In this document: piece after piece, positions 48,711 to 59,729 of the stretch
Layout of the letters: each line of letters starts with the position of its first letter
How positions within the stretch are numbered: the stretch's first letter is position 1
Assembly (NCBI RefSeq): GCF_011397635.1
Contig: NC_064754.1
Location: 36,337,543-36,401,542, forward strand
Direction of reading: 5' to 3'
DNA length: 64,000 nucleotides
Source of the DNA: Epinephelus fuscoguttatus
Taxonomy: Eukaryota; Chordata; Actinopteri; Perciformes; Serranidae
The notes under the pieces: model-generated
What the model was told of the DNA's origin: nothing
Seen by the model: the letters and a program-made list of their open reading frames with translations, nothing else
Database searches by the model: none
Position numbers and translations under genes: made by a program

Positions 48711-49586
48711 AAGGTTGGGATCCGGATACGGTTCTTTTTTGGCACCAGGTCCAAAGTTCCAGTTCCGGAACAGGTTCCATCACATTTGGCGTAACGGTTC
48801 CTGCAAACGGTTCCTAGATTGTCACGTGCATTTCCATTAGAGTGCGGCATGGGCCGCATATTTCTGTCCGAACCCGACCGAGCCCGACATTATCTAATCA
48901 CTAAAGCAATTAGTTTGTGCCACACAGTTGTCATGGTTACAGGCTATTTAACAGGCCGGGCGTGCGCCGTTGGTGCTCTGGAGAGGGAGACCTTCGTGTT
49001 TGAGACGGGAGCAGGAGGCGGGAGATCCTACGCTTCCAGCGAGGTGAGGGGGGACATATAACATAGGAGACACCTGTCTCCCTCTTTTATTTTATTTTCA
49101 ACGTTTAGTCAAGGCGGAGGCGGGCGGCGGGAGGTCCGAGACTTCCAGCGAGGAGAGAGGTAGAAACAAACAGCCAATGTGTGTCTGTGTGTGTTATGTT
49201 CAGGTGATGTCACGTAAATAACAGTGTCCAAGCATGAATGCATATAAGTATTTTTTATTACATTGCTGTGGTTAATTTTAATAGTGTTACTGTAGAAATC
49301 AGAGAATCACTTTTTGTTGTTATATATTCTCAGGGAGATGATACAAGCCCTAAATCAGCAACACACAGAAATGTGTATTTTCATCTAATTGTACTGTGCA
49401 ACAGTTAGAATAAAGTTTTTGTATTTGTATGAATGCATTTGTGTTTATTATATACTTGTTTAAGTATAGCAAGTATAATGAATATAATGTAGGAATCGGT
49501 AAGAGGAATTGGTAAGGAATCGGACTGTTAAGAAGGAATCGGTAAGGAATCGGAATCGTTAAAATCCTAACGAGTCCCAACCCTAA
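48711..49586. mobile_element. hAT-type non-autonomous element with 8-bp target duplication
   Basis: Bounded by GCAGGTCT (48703-48710) and GCAGGTCA (49587-49594), an 8-bp direct repeat with one mismatch as expected for hAT insertions. Ends are AAGGTTGGGATCCGG and CGAGTCCCAACCCTAA, inverted with small changes. Further in, AACGGTTCC words on the left oppose GGAATCGGTAAGGAATCG words on the right. 876 bp, no recognisable transposase; the interior contains two GAGGCGGG...GGGAG...TCCAGCGAGG units about 110 bp apart. Confidence 0.75.
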
Positions 49587-52500
49587 GCAGGTCATATGTG
49601 ATGATTAAGAGAAATTGCTTTTGTATGAGTCTATGCAGTTTGTTTGTTTGGGGTAGATCCTGCATAGTATACCTTTAATGAGATGTCACTTTGAGCCTCG
49701 AGGTGGGAAGGTGTCTGTCGTTACCACTGCTCGTCTTGGCGGTCAGGAAAATCTTACTGATGGAAACTCTGCTTTAAATTCCACAGCAGTGACTGCAGCC
49801 ATTAGTGTTCCCCACTGTGTCTCAGGCCAGGAAAGTCCCGGCTAATATTCCCACAGTGCTTAGCTCTGCTCCACTGCCCATCAGGTGCAGGAGTCCTCTG
49901 GGGAGACAGGGTATGAGCACATATTAAAAGTGTATGACGGTGGAACAGTGAGAGGGAGCTCATCGTGGTTCCACGCTGTTGCCTAACTTAACAAGGCAGG
50001 CAGATTCACAGTCTGCGGAGTCTCGGGGGAAATTTAGGAGGATCACGAGTCAGGCTCACTAATCTAGGACAAACTCTGACAAACTGGAGGCAGGCAAGAT
50101 TCGGTCTCAGACAGTTACAAGCGATGCATCACATCTAATTGGACACCAAGGACGGCTGAAGGTGATTCAGTCATGCCTTGCCATGTGTAACTGAACTGAT
50201 CTACAGTACGAACTGTTCAGGAAAATGTCATTAGCTGAAGGACATATAAGGTCTGCGAACGCATTTTTTGATTCATTCAGAATAAGCATTCAGTATTTAT
50301 GCACCACATATCTGGAGAAAACTCCAAGAAAACATTTTTCTTTATTTTAAATCAGGGCTTTTCTGTTTGCCACTGCCCTTTATTACATCAAATATGGGCC
50401 TCGCTAATCAAATCTTATTCTGCACTGTAATTTTTTATTCAATTTTATTTAGTTTTATTGAATTTCAGCTTACAATTATCTTCTAGTTTATTATAGTTTT
50501 AATCATATTTGTCTTTTATGTTTTAATATATTGTTTCAATGCCTTTTCATGTCTTTGAAATTGCCTTGTTGTTGAAAGGTGCTGTGTAAATAAATTTGTA
50601 TTTCCTTGCATTACCAAAGTTGATATATACAGCCATGAACTAGAATTGTCTCATACTATGCATAAACAGTGAGTATAGATATATAAACAAGATTACAGAA
50701 TTAATATTTTTTTTAACAGGAAATTGAGCTTTAAAATAACCCAAACATGATCATAATAAACCAATAGATTCACTGTGTATAATGGAGTATTATCTTTCAC
50801 CTCTCTTCAACTGTGACAAGAACATTGTGTACCTTTTCATTTGCCATACTTCGTAGGTGGTTGTTTTCACTCATGGCCAAAGAAAAAAAGTCACCACCTG
50901 CACACACTTATCACCTATGCGTTGATTTATTTAATCACTTCTATTCTGCGAGGACACCAGCACCGTCATTACTGTCTTTCAGAGGCTGCAGCAGGTGCAG
51001 TTTTAAAGTTACAGTGAGGATACAGGAGTCACATGAAACTAAAAGGAGCTAAGCTTATCAGGAACGAGGTTAAGTAATGCTCCAAAGTTAGGCTAAATTT
51101 TTGTGAGGAAAAAACTGGCTTGACCATTTTCACAGGGGCTCCGTGAACTTGTACCTTGAAATGGATTCTATAGGTACTCACAAGTTTCCCCTTCACAGAC
51201 ATGCCCACTTTATGCTAATCCCTTGCAGTTTTTGGGCAAAATAATGTGGTTTTTATCATGCAGTACAAATGTTATTTTTACCTACTGTATTTGAATAATT
51301 CTGAATACTGGGGTCCCTAAACAGTCTTTGAATTGCATAGATTGGGTATGACTGGAGAGTGAAGACTTTTGTGGGTTCAGTGAGCCCAATTTTATTCATG
51401 TGTGATGTTAGTCTCCATAGCAGACATTTCATTTTACTGAGACCATTTCTGGAAACTTGAATTCACTGTATAAAATGACCTACTTTGACTTCTAAGATAA
51501 TTACATCCTTATGAAACTTTACAAATACAACCTAGAAACATCAGGCATTCGGCAGATGTATGGATTTAATAGGTATATAGGAAACAGGCGGATTTCTGAG
51601 CAATTTCCAGAACAGAAGAGATCGACATACAGTTGACACAAACATCTCCAAATGTCAAACATTTTTGATACCAAATCACAGCTCATGGATTTTCTTTGGT
51701 GTTCCTGAAGCTCTTGGTATCCTGATGTAGTATTCTGGAGGGATTTGTGGCCATTTTTATCAATTATAATATTGATTAATTATTTATGTTAAAATTTAGC
51801 ATCAAATCTGTGTAACAAATGGCATCTACAAGTTATGAGATATAATTGAGCATAGCGATCATTTACCTCCATCATAATGTTCTAAGCCCGTATACACTCT
51901 AGACTTTCAAAGTCTGAATAGGCACCCAACCACAAATCATTATCTATTACAGATTTATGACTAGCAAAACTGGGCTGCATCTCAAATTTATCTTCAGGTT
52001 CCCAACTTTCAAATGGTATATATCACATCTATGTGGCATATACTGTTGACCTACTATCTCCCCTTTAAGATCACCTGTCACCCCTAAAAAGGAACAGAAA
52101 TGGGTCTCAGGTAGGGAGATGGGGAGTGAAAGAGGTTCAACTTTTTAAATAAATCAATTCACAGGTGACAAGTGTTTGCAGGAATTGACTTTTCTCTTTG
52201 GAACTGGATCTACAGGGGAATCTATTCACTGCACCACAGAGGAGACAAAGCAAGTGGTCTGCTTGTTGTCTTCTTCTCATCTTGTCCTTATTCATGGACA
52301 TCACAAAGGGATCCAGTAAGCCAATATAACTCTAAATATTTATAAATATACATATTTACTCACCTGGTATGCTAGTTAAAATTCCTGTCACCATCAGATT
52401 CCTCACTGCCGGCTAATAATCAGTTGAAGAATATGCTAAACATATTCATACAAAAGTATGTCAAGGCTTGAATGATCATTTATGACATATCCAAAGGTTT

Positions 52501-52756
52501 ATGTATTCATGGGATGATCTGGTCCAATGAAGAGAAACCAAAGAGTTGATTAATCAACCGCGAGAGCAGGATGGATTTAACTGTGTAAATACTGGACTCA
52601 TTGCTCCAAGACAATCTAAACAGAGCTGGAAATTTTCTCTGCTATTTGTTTCCTTATGTTTTCCATGCTCTGCTTGCCATTTACTCACTTCCAGATATCA
52701 CCTCTTTTCTCCTCCTGAATTGGCGTAGAGTACACTGATTTACATACTCTCTCATC
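49587..52756. other. Upstream region of the GTPase gene, no gene recognised
   Basis: Mostly unique-looking sequence; any proximal enhancers of the downstream gene would lie here. The short repeat tail at 50535-50605 is the only element I can point to. Confidence 0.45.
50535..50605 (+). repeat. Retroposon-like 3' tail
   Basis: GAAAGGTGCTGTGTAAATAA followed by ATTTGTATTTCC is the kind of 3' end (GGTGCTATATAAATAAA...) shared by many teleost retroposons. Short fragment, family not assigned. Confidence 0.35.
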
Positions 52757-52882
52757 ATTGGTTGCCTGGATGTTACACTTCAGCAGGCTCCCTTCTGCTC
52801 ATTGGTTGCAGCTGCAGGAGGGCATGGAAGCTCTCTCACCAAAACAGGCATAAAAGGCAGCGTGTGGGATCAGACACAGAGC
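52757..52882 (+). promoter_or_regulatory. Core promoter of the Ras-dva-like gene
   Basis: Two inverted CCAAT boxes (ATTGG at 52757-52761 and 52801-52805) lie 44 bp apart, each within a shared TCATTGGTTGC-like context. An E-box CAGCTG is at 52809-52814 and a TATA-like ATAAAA at 52850-52855. Transcription would be expected to start about 25-35 bp downstream, around 52878-52885. No ATG occurs between that point and 53173, so the coding start is the first AUG of the predicted mRNA. The start site is inferred from spacing only. Confidence 0.55.
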
Positions 52883-53172
52883 AGCATCCAATAAGCAACT
52901 CTGAGGAGCCTTGACACAGAGCCGCTGCCAGCTTAACAAACCTGACAGGTGACAGAAAGGCAAGGAAAGAAGCTCAAGGAGAAGACTCACGAGTAACTGG
53001 TCGAGGGGAGATTTTCAAGGAATTTAGAAAAGTAGAAGCCAGTGACAGGTGTTGAGATTTGCAGTGTTTTAAAGCAGCTGTTGTAACCACCAAGGGGAAG
53101 TGGGTGAATTGAGGCAGCTTTGGGACATTTTCTTTACTTATTTTGGCCAAAAACCAACAACCAAAAACCAGC

Positions 53173-53799
53173 ATGTCTCTGGAGGTGAAGGAGAAGACCC
53201 AGGTGCGTCTAGTCTTCCTGGGGGCAGCAGGAGTAGGCAAGACAGCCCTGATCCAACGCTTCCTCCAAGACACATTTGAGCCCAAACACAGGCGCACAGT
53301 GGAGGAGCTGCACAGCAAGGAGTATGACATTGGTGGGGTCAAGATCACAGTAGAGATCCTTGACACCAGTGGCAGCTACTCCTTCCCGGCCATGCGCAAG
53401 CTCTCCATCCAAAACAGCGACGCCTTTGCGCTGGTGTACGCCGTGGACGACCCTGAGTCACTGGAGGCTGTAAAGAGCCTCCGAGATGAGATCCTGGAGA
53501 TCAAGGAGGACAAGTACACGCCAATCGTGGTTGTGGGGAACAAGGTGGACCGGGAGGAGGAGCGCCAGGTGTCCAACAAGGACGTGCTGTCAACCGTGGA
53601 GATGGATTGGAACAACAGTTACCTGGAAGCTTCGGCAAAGGAGAACGCCAACGTGGTGGAGGTGTTCAAGGAGCTCCTGCAGCAGGCAAACCTTCCGAGC
53701 CGTCTCAGCCCTGCGCTGCGTAGACGCAGGGAGACCTTTCCAAAAGACACCAGCTTCCGGCCGCCCATGAACAAGACCAACAGCTGTATTTTGTCATAA
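53173..53799 (+). CDS. Ras-dva family small GTPase
   Basis: A complete, intronless 208-residue Ras-superfamily GTPase. The P-loop is GAAGVGKT (17-24). The switch-I threonine is T42, in RRTVEELHSKEY. Switch II starts DTSGS (64-68), NKVD is 123-126, SAK 154-156, and the C-terminus is a CILS prenylation box (Cys205) preceded by RRRR (183-186), which predicts farnesyl/geranylgeranyl membrane anchoring. The residue equivalent to Ras Gln61 is Ser68, as in several atypical Ras proteins with low intrinsic GTPase activity. VRLVFLGAAGVGKTALIQRF and SYSFPAMRKLSIQNSDAF match what I know of Ras-dva, a family studied in Xenopus anterior neural development and regeneration and reported absent from placental mammals. 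Paralog (dva1 or dva2) is not resolved. The start is the first ATG, with A at -3. An upstream in-frame extension would need a non-AUG TTG. Confidence 0.9.
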   Translation: MSLEVKEKTQVRLVFLGAAGVGKTALIQRFLQDTFEPKHRRTVEELHSKEYDIGGVKITVEILDTSGSYSFPAMRKLSIQNSDAFALVYAVDDPESLEAVKSLRDEILEIKEDKYTPIVVVGNKVDREEERQVSNKDVLSTVEMDWNNSYLEASAKENANVVEVFKELLQQANLPSRLSPALRRRRETFPKDTSFRPPMNKTNSCILS

Positions 53800-54565
53800 T
53801 GACAGTCAGAGGGAAGTGTTGTTTTGTTTCATGAAGGAACAAGAGATGAGAGCACTAAATGCTGCTGGTCAGAGAAAAAATATAAAGAGGAAAGCTTGGA
53901 CTTTAGTCAGTGGAGGTATAAAGTGACTGAAATAAGTGACTCTGGACCAGCAAAGACACTTCAGGGTTCACAGCTGAGAGGAAGAGGAACTGAAAAGGTG
54001 AATGGTGTAAAGACTCCTTTGCCGAAGACTGTAAAAGTGGAAAGAAGGAAGCTGCATTAACTACTCAGTTGTTTACTCGATGTAATGTTGTTGCTGCTTA
54101 TTTGGTGCCATGCTGCTGGTGTTTAGATCAATGTGTACCTTTTAGATTTTAACTGACAATGTTCACTGACATCAAGGTTTGGACTGTTGCTTACCAGTTG
54201 TTTACTAAAGGAAAGTGTGTGTGTATATATTGTGATACGTGCAAAGGTATGTCTCATGTAAATTGATTTAATTTAATAATTCAGTGTATGTAGCACATCA
54301 TAATGTTTACATATTTTGTACTTGATTCCAGTTTGCCATTGAGCATGATATTACTATTATGTTTTAAAAAGAAAAATTGGTGTAGTGCAAATGTAAACTT
54401 TTTGTTTTTAAATGTTTTTACAATGTTTTAAGGTTGTTTTTTTAATTTTAAATACATGAATTTTCAATACTTTTTCCATGGCAAATGGTATTATTTTGCT
54501 GTTTATTTGACAAATGTAAGTGGAATGTGGATCTAAATGTGTAATAAAAGATATAAGCACAAAAA
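53800..54565 (+). other. 3' UTR of the Ras-dva-like gene
   Basis: Increasingly AT-rich sequence between the stop codon and the poly(A) signal at 54543. It has several ATTTTA/TTTTTAA stretches towards the end. The cleavage site is estimated about 15-20 bp past the signal. The small frame at 53824-54060 within it has no recognisable content. Confidence 0.6.
54543..54548 (+). terminator. Poly(A) signal of the Ras-dva-like gene
   Basis: Canonical AATAAA, followed about 20 bp later by a GT/T-rich stretch (GGCATTTGTTGTGTGAAATTG) that fits a downstream element. Confidence 0.65.
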
Positions 54566-57478
54566 TATGGCATTTGTTGTGTGAAATTGTTGATCCAAGT
54601 ACATATTAATTGCGGAGAGGCAAGTTGACTTTGAAGTAATTAATTATGTACAGAAGGTAAGTTATTAAAAGTAAATAATAAATCAGTTATTTAATGAACA
54701 TTTAAATTTCTTTAGTGGAAATTTGTGGTGTCAGTGCACCAACGGATGATGATAACTAGAAATAAATGATAACAGAGATTATCTGCATCAAGGTCACGGA
54801 ACGTGCTGCAGCAATACCATCGTACTGTATAGCCACAGTAGTATTGTGTGGTAGGACAAATGTCATTCGGACTCATATCTGATCAAATTTACATACAGTG
54901 AGTTTGAAGCTGGAATAATTTTGATAAATATCCTCATCCATCCAAAACAGAATTAACAAAATATTTGACAGCTGCACACCTCATTGCGTCAGATCTTCCT
55001 GAGGCGGGCGGCGGTCACATTGAGCATATAACTTGTTCGAACAAACTGATTTTTCAAATCACAGATATTCTAATGTCCCTATAGGTAGAAAGAGGAAGAA
55101 GATAGAGATGAAACTGTGACTGTGAAACATCGAACAGTTAAGATTAGAAGCATCTACATGTTGATGTGCTGCATGTGTTACTGAACCTTCAGTTGATTTT
55201 GGGTGGGGTCTCAGCACATTCACTTTCTGCTTTTACATTACTGCTCGGTTTCATCCATGGAGTCTTACAGTTAAAAAATAAGCCAACAAGTGGCAGGAAA
55301 ATTATTCCCTGTGCTGTTGTAGCTGCTGTTGGTATTTGTTTTAGTGACATAAATGACTCGAGCTAGAAAAAATAACGTGTAAAGTGAACTGAAATCAAAA
55401 GTTTGTGCTCTACATTTCCTAACCTTCTCCATCCCACAGTATCAAAGATCTCTGTCGCCATCTGTTGATGAGAAACGTACATTACACCCACTAACACTGC
55501 TAACAGCTCAGCTATGCCAGGTTCTAAATGCTTTGGTTTTTAACTTTAATATTCAGATATGCATACACAGACTTCACTGCATTATCTCATTAGTTTGATG
55601 AGTGCTCTGATGAACAAAGAAAGATGTGCGTGGATTTTATTGTTTGTCATCAGTCTGGAGTTATGGGATTGACAAGCAGTGGGTACACAAGCTGTTGATG
55701 GAGTCTACCAGAGCTGCCTTTCCTGAACCATAAAACACACTTAAGCTTACAGTGAACATCTCAAACAGCCTGGATAATATCACAGCCGCTTTAAATTCAG
55801 ATGAAAGCTACTGTGACATCCCAATTAAGGAGAAGTGTCAACTCTACTGTCAACTAACTGGCTCCAGGCCTGAGGGGGACAGCAGTCAAAGTTAAGCAAA
55901 ACAAACCCTTGAGCATCACAAAATGTGAATACTAAATAGATCATCAGCACTCCTGCTCAACAGGCCAACAGAATGGATCATGGTGCAGTTCCTGAAACAG
56001 CTGTGCACGGTTCCCCTAAATGCAACCTGCTGAGCAGAGACAGTTGAAGCGCTCAGGTTCGAGCACCCCCCACACACACAAAACACACAAACACACACAC
56101 ACACACACACACGCACACCACTCCATCAGATTAGACAGAGTTTCCTGTTTTAATTTGAGGAAGTGGCTGGGTAAACGTTTGCGGGCAGTTCCTCTTTCAG
56201 TCCACATTTAAACATTCTTCCGCACACCCTTGTGTTCATTTGCAAAGGGAAGAAGGCCTAGAAGCTTCGCAGTCACGCAGGTGTGTGGATTTGTCATCTT
56301 GTAACGCGGAGTTCTATTTTAATGTACGTCTGAGATGGACCTCTGAGGATATTTGGACAGCCAGTTTACGTATACTACCTTTACTTTAGTATTAGTTTTG
56401 TTAGCGTTCAGTGGATCAGATGTTAGCTGCAGTGAGCGAAGTCATTCATAAAGTTATGAGTCATTTTCTCAGATGTCTTTGCCCCTGGACTTGGTCAAAG
56501 CTCCTCAGCAGATTGAAGTGACTCTGAGGCGTTTAGAACAAGTTCAGGGTCCTGGGCAGAACACAGCAAGATTATTAAATAGTGTGCGTGTGAGATGAAA
56601 TGTCAGCAGTCTCTGTGTTGCAGTGTATAAGCTAAGTAGAAGAGTAAAAATAACTACTGAATGTGTCACATGCCTATTTTTACTGTGACTGAGCATTTTT
56701 TGGGTCATATGTCAATGTGTGTGACTGACTTGTATTTTTGTATATTAGTCACCTATTCAAATCATGAATAAAATGATATATTCATATATTTACAACTGAA
56801 TTCTATTCTTGTCAAAGGTTACATTCAGAAAGTATCACCCAAAATGTCATTTAAAGGTCAGCGATTACATTCTGTATACATACTGTGGTAAAGAGAGTCA
56901 GCTAACTGTGCAGTTAAGTTTACATTGTATCCACTTTCTTGTTCTTTTACGATGGTAAAAGGTTCATTTACCTTTTGTGTGAGATGTCACACACTCTTCA
57001 TGCAAAGCAGGATTTATTAAAAAAATAAAATAAATCAAGGCACGCTGCTGCAATCAGATCCTGCAACCATGCCCACATTACACTGAAACTTCCTGCACTC
57101 TACTGTATTTCCTGATGAGTAACTTCTATACTATTTAATATATCACAACCATAAAATGACAAACCACCTCGTGCAGTGCAGAGTTTTTTGGCACAAGCTT
57201 TATGATGAGCATTTTTATCCAACACTGCAGCTGGACATTTCACGCTTTTCTTCCATGCTTCATAAAGCAAACAACCTCAACTGTGACTGAAACTGCTACT
57301 GAAAGTTTAGATTCAGGTGTGAAGCCACTTTGTTAATCTCTTCACACTTCCAACCCAAAATGCAAACCATATGCCTACCAAAGCCATCTGTTTTTACCAC
57401 GGTTCAAGTGTTCATCATATTAAAGTCACATGGTTAAAAGAAATATAAGACAGAACTATACTCACACAAGGAGAATTG
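54566..57478. other. Intergenic between two convergent genes
   Basis: No gene recognised. Contains a CA microsatellite at 56070 and AT-rich unique sequence. Confidence 0.5.
56070..56118. repeat. CA microsatellite (imperfect)
   Basis: CA run interrupted by two short A tracts and one G. Confidence 0.9.
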
Positions 57479-57484
57479 TTTATT
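57479..57484 (-). terminator. Probable poly(A) signal of prpsap1
   Basis: AATAAA on the minus strand (TTTATT on plus), about 320 bp beyond the stop codon, giving a plausible short 3' UTR of about 57460-57805. Confidence 0.45.
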
Positions 57485-57805
57485 TGTCAAAGTCTGCAGC
57501 GCACTGAGAGGCTGCACATGATACATTATGTTGTGCTATCTATGTTTTCAGATGGTAGGAAGCTTATATTAGTGAAGTGAAACAGTGTGTTGTTTGTACA
57601 GTCCTGCTATGTAACAAATCAAAGGAATAAAGAAGAGCTGAGGTTGCTTCATATGTCACATACGGTGAATACAAACAATTTGTGCCAACATGTTTATCAG
57701 CAAAACAAACAGGTACAATTGGTCAAAGCAGAAAATGGAATAATCTTGATTCTTGGTCATCGGTGTGTGTGAGCGCAGGAATGTAAAATTTAAGTGTGCG
57801 TTGCC

Positions 57806-57964
57806 TCAGTCATCCACGGCGATGTTGCGGAACAGGTAGGCCATGGACTCTCCGTTGTGGATGCGCCGGATGGCCTCAGCCAGGATCATACTGACATCCA
57901 CAGTTTTGATTTTTGGACACTGTAGCTTCTGCATCTCATGAGGTACAGTGTTGGTCACCACCAC
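57806..57964 (-). CDS. PRPP synthetase-associated protein, last coding exon
   Basis: Encodes 52 residues and the stop: it begins [20 protein letters not shown], continues through [20 protein letters not shown] and ends [12 protein letters not shown]. It is preceded by a splice acceptor (CTCCAG) in phase 0. This C-terminus is typical of PRPSAP proteins (PAP39/PAP41) and differs from catalytic PRPS enzymes. The MAYLFRN..VDD ending fits PRPSAP1 rather than PRPSAP2, which ends nearer SYLFRNIGLDD as I recall it. PRPSAP subunits bind and negatively regulate cytosolic PRPP synthetase, which supplies nucleotide synthesis. The gene converges on the GTPase gene at 53173. Confidence 0.9.
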   Translation of the reverse strand: MVVTNTVPHEMQKLQCPKIKTVDVSMILAEAIRRIHNGESMAYLFRNIAVDD

Positions 57965-59132
57965 CTGGAGGCGCAATACAACAGTCTGAGTGCATTTGTT
58001 TAAGCCTTTTAGCACTACTAAATGGATTTTGCTGCCCTGAGTCTAAGTTTTCAGGTAGCATTTCAAATCTTTCCAAAAATATTTTACCCCATGTGCTTGA
58101 CTTCATGTAGTTCAATATAGGTAGACATATGTAGTGATCACAGAACACAGTAAGGGTTTTATTTCAGTGTGCCATGCCTTAAGAAAGACATTGTAGCTAA
58201 AGGTTATATAGAAACAACAACAAAAAATAATTCAATTAAAAAAAAATATCATATACATATTTCATGTAACATTAGGTATGATTTGGGATTTTGATGGACA
58301 CATTTTAAACAACAGCCAAAACAATGTATATTCCCAAATTTTCTAAAATATTCTGTTAATTCCAATCCATTTTCTGGTCAGAAAAACAGTGTAATTTCAT
58401 AACTTTTCCAGGAATTTCATGACCCTGGGAACCCTGTACATATACAACTCTAAACATGAGCATTTGATTAGTTGGGCTGTTAGAGGTGGTATCTACCCTG
58501 AGAATATTCCATGCATTACAAATGCCACATGGAAATGATATCCTCACATAACTCTGCATATAAACAAACCCCCTACCAAGTTTCAGTAATTATTTCAAAA
58601 CCTCACTCTCATGACACAGGATTCCCCAATAATCAAAGCCAGTCCTCAAACTCACACACAGGCTGAACTCAGGGCAAAAAGTTCCACAGACCAACGCTGA
58701 CAAAATGCAAAGTGTAAGTAAACAGGAAATCACACTGTTTAAGTTCAGTTTGTCATCAGGCTGGTGTTATGAGTTCCCACAAACATTAATCAAGGCATGG
58801 TGGACATGTATAAAAAGTCCTACAAATTACTTACGTAAATAATTATGGAGGGATACATCACAGAGTGACACCACAGTGAAAGGTATTTGCAGGAGTGACT
58901 AATTGTGTTTTCATTTTTTGAGGAGGAAGGCAACATGCTGATCTACAATGTGTACATGTACTGGACTGACTGGGTAGGATTATACTGATGCTTCTGCTGA
59001 TACGTGTTTTAACAAATTTAATTAATCAGGTCAGTTTACTGAATGTAATTACAGGATTTTATAGGTTTGATATACACTTTGCGTACACCTTTAAATGTTA
59101 ACTTAAGTGACAAAACCCACACATGATTTTAC
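57965..59132 (-). other. prpsap1 intron (last)
   Basis: GT donor at the 59132 end (GTAAAATC) and AG acceptor at the 57965 end on the minus strand. A phrase near 58400-58435 (TTCCAGGAATTTCATGACCC) resembles an old teleost repeat; nothing else recognised. Confidence 0.7.
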
Positions 59133-59279
59133 CTCATCGATGGCAGATTCCTCTATTAGCCGTGGTGCATCTGCAGACAGCAGGCCATGCGTAGCCATGA
59201 TGTAGATCTTGTAGGCTCCCCTCTCTTTCAGGATTTCTGCTGCAGCAACAAAGTCATCCACATCATCTATGATGTCATC
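59133..59279 (-). CDS. PRPP synthetase-associated protein, penultimate exon
   Basis: Exactly 49 codons, phase 0 at both ends, with AG acceptor and GT donor. It reads [49 protein letters not shown]. This covers the position of the PRPP-binding loop. Catalytic PRPS enzymes have a DDMADTCGT-type loop here, while this protein has [10 protein letters not shown], consistent with a non-catalytic associated subunit. The ATHG motif of the type I phosphoribosyltransferase-like fold follows. Confidence 0.92.
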
Positions 59280-59658
59280 CTGAGAAAGCGACCACAGGGT
59301 TAGGCGTCACATGGGTAAAGGGACAGAAAAAGGGAAAAATGCATACATTTGGATCGCTGGAAAACTCAGTGTCACCATCTGAGTTTCTATTTTTTGGGAG
59401 GTCAGTGTGTCACAGTGTTAACAATGGTAAGAATCCAACGTTCATCAGATTTCTTGGGAAGCAGCGTGACTATAAAGAATCTCATGAAGTACAAAAAACA
59501 CCAGGAACACAGTATTTGGCCTTGCTGTGATATTTTGTGGTACCTCAAAAATTTCAGACAGTCCTCACACTGTATCTCTCCAATACAGATGTTGTGTGAG
59601 AGCTCATGTTTCAATATGGGGGATGCAATAGTTTTCACATGCAAGTTTGAGGTCTTAC

Positions 59659-59729
59659 AACAATGATGGCGATTCTGCCTCCTACATCTCCAACAACAGT
59701 GATGGGCGGCTTCTCCTTCGCCATCATTA
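59659..59729 (-). CDS. PRPP synthetase-associated protein, internal exon
   Basis: 71 bp, entering with two bases of a split codon. With the T at the end of the upstream exon this gives TTA, leucine. It then reads MMAKEKPPITVVGDVGGRIA and IIV. MMAKEKPP is the PRPSAP1-type sequence as I recall it; PRPSAP2 has an IPKEKPP-type sequence. The TVVGDVGGRIAIIV strand leads directly into DDIIDD of the next exon. Splice sites are TTTTAG acceptor and GTAAGA donor. Confidence 0.9.

Noticed and set aside
53143..53172. N-terminal extension of the GTPase by 10 residues from a TTG codon
   Set aside because: There is no AUG in this stretch, and the first AUG at 53173 has A at -3 and gives the family-like start MSLEVKEK. 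A TTG start would be exceptional in a vertebrate.
53486..53770. Overlapping plus-strand frame inside the GTPase gene
   Set aside because: An Arg/Trp-rich shadow frame of the real coding sequence; no independent support.
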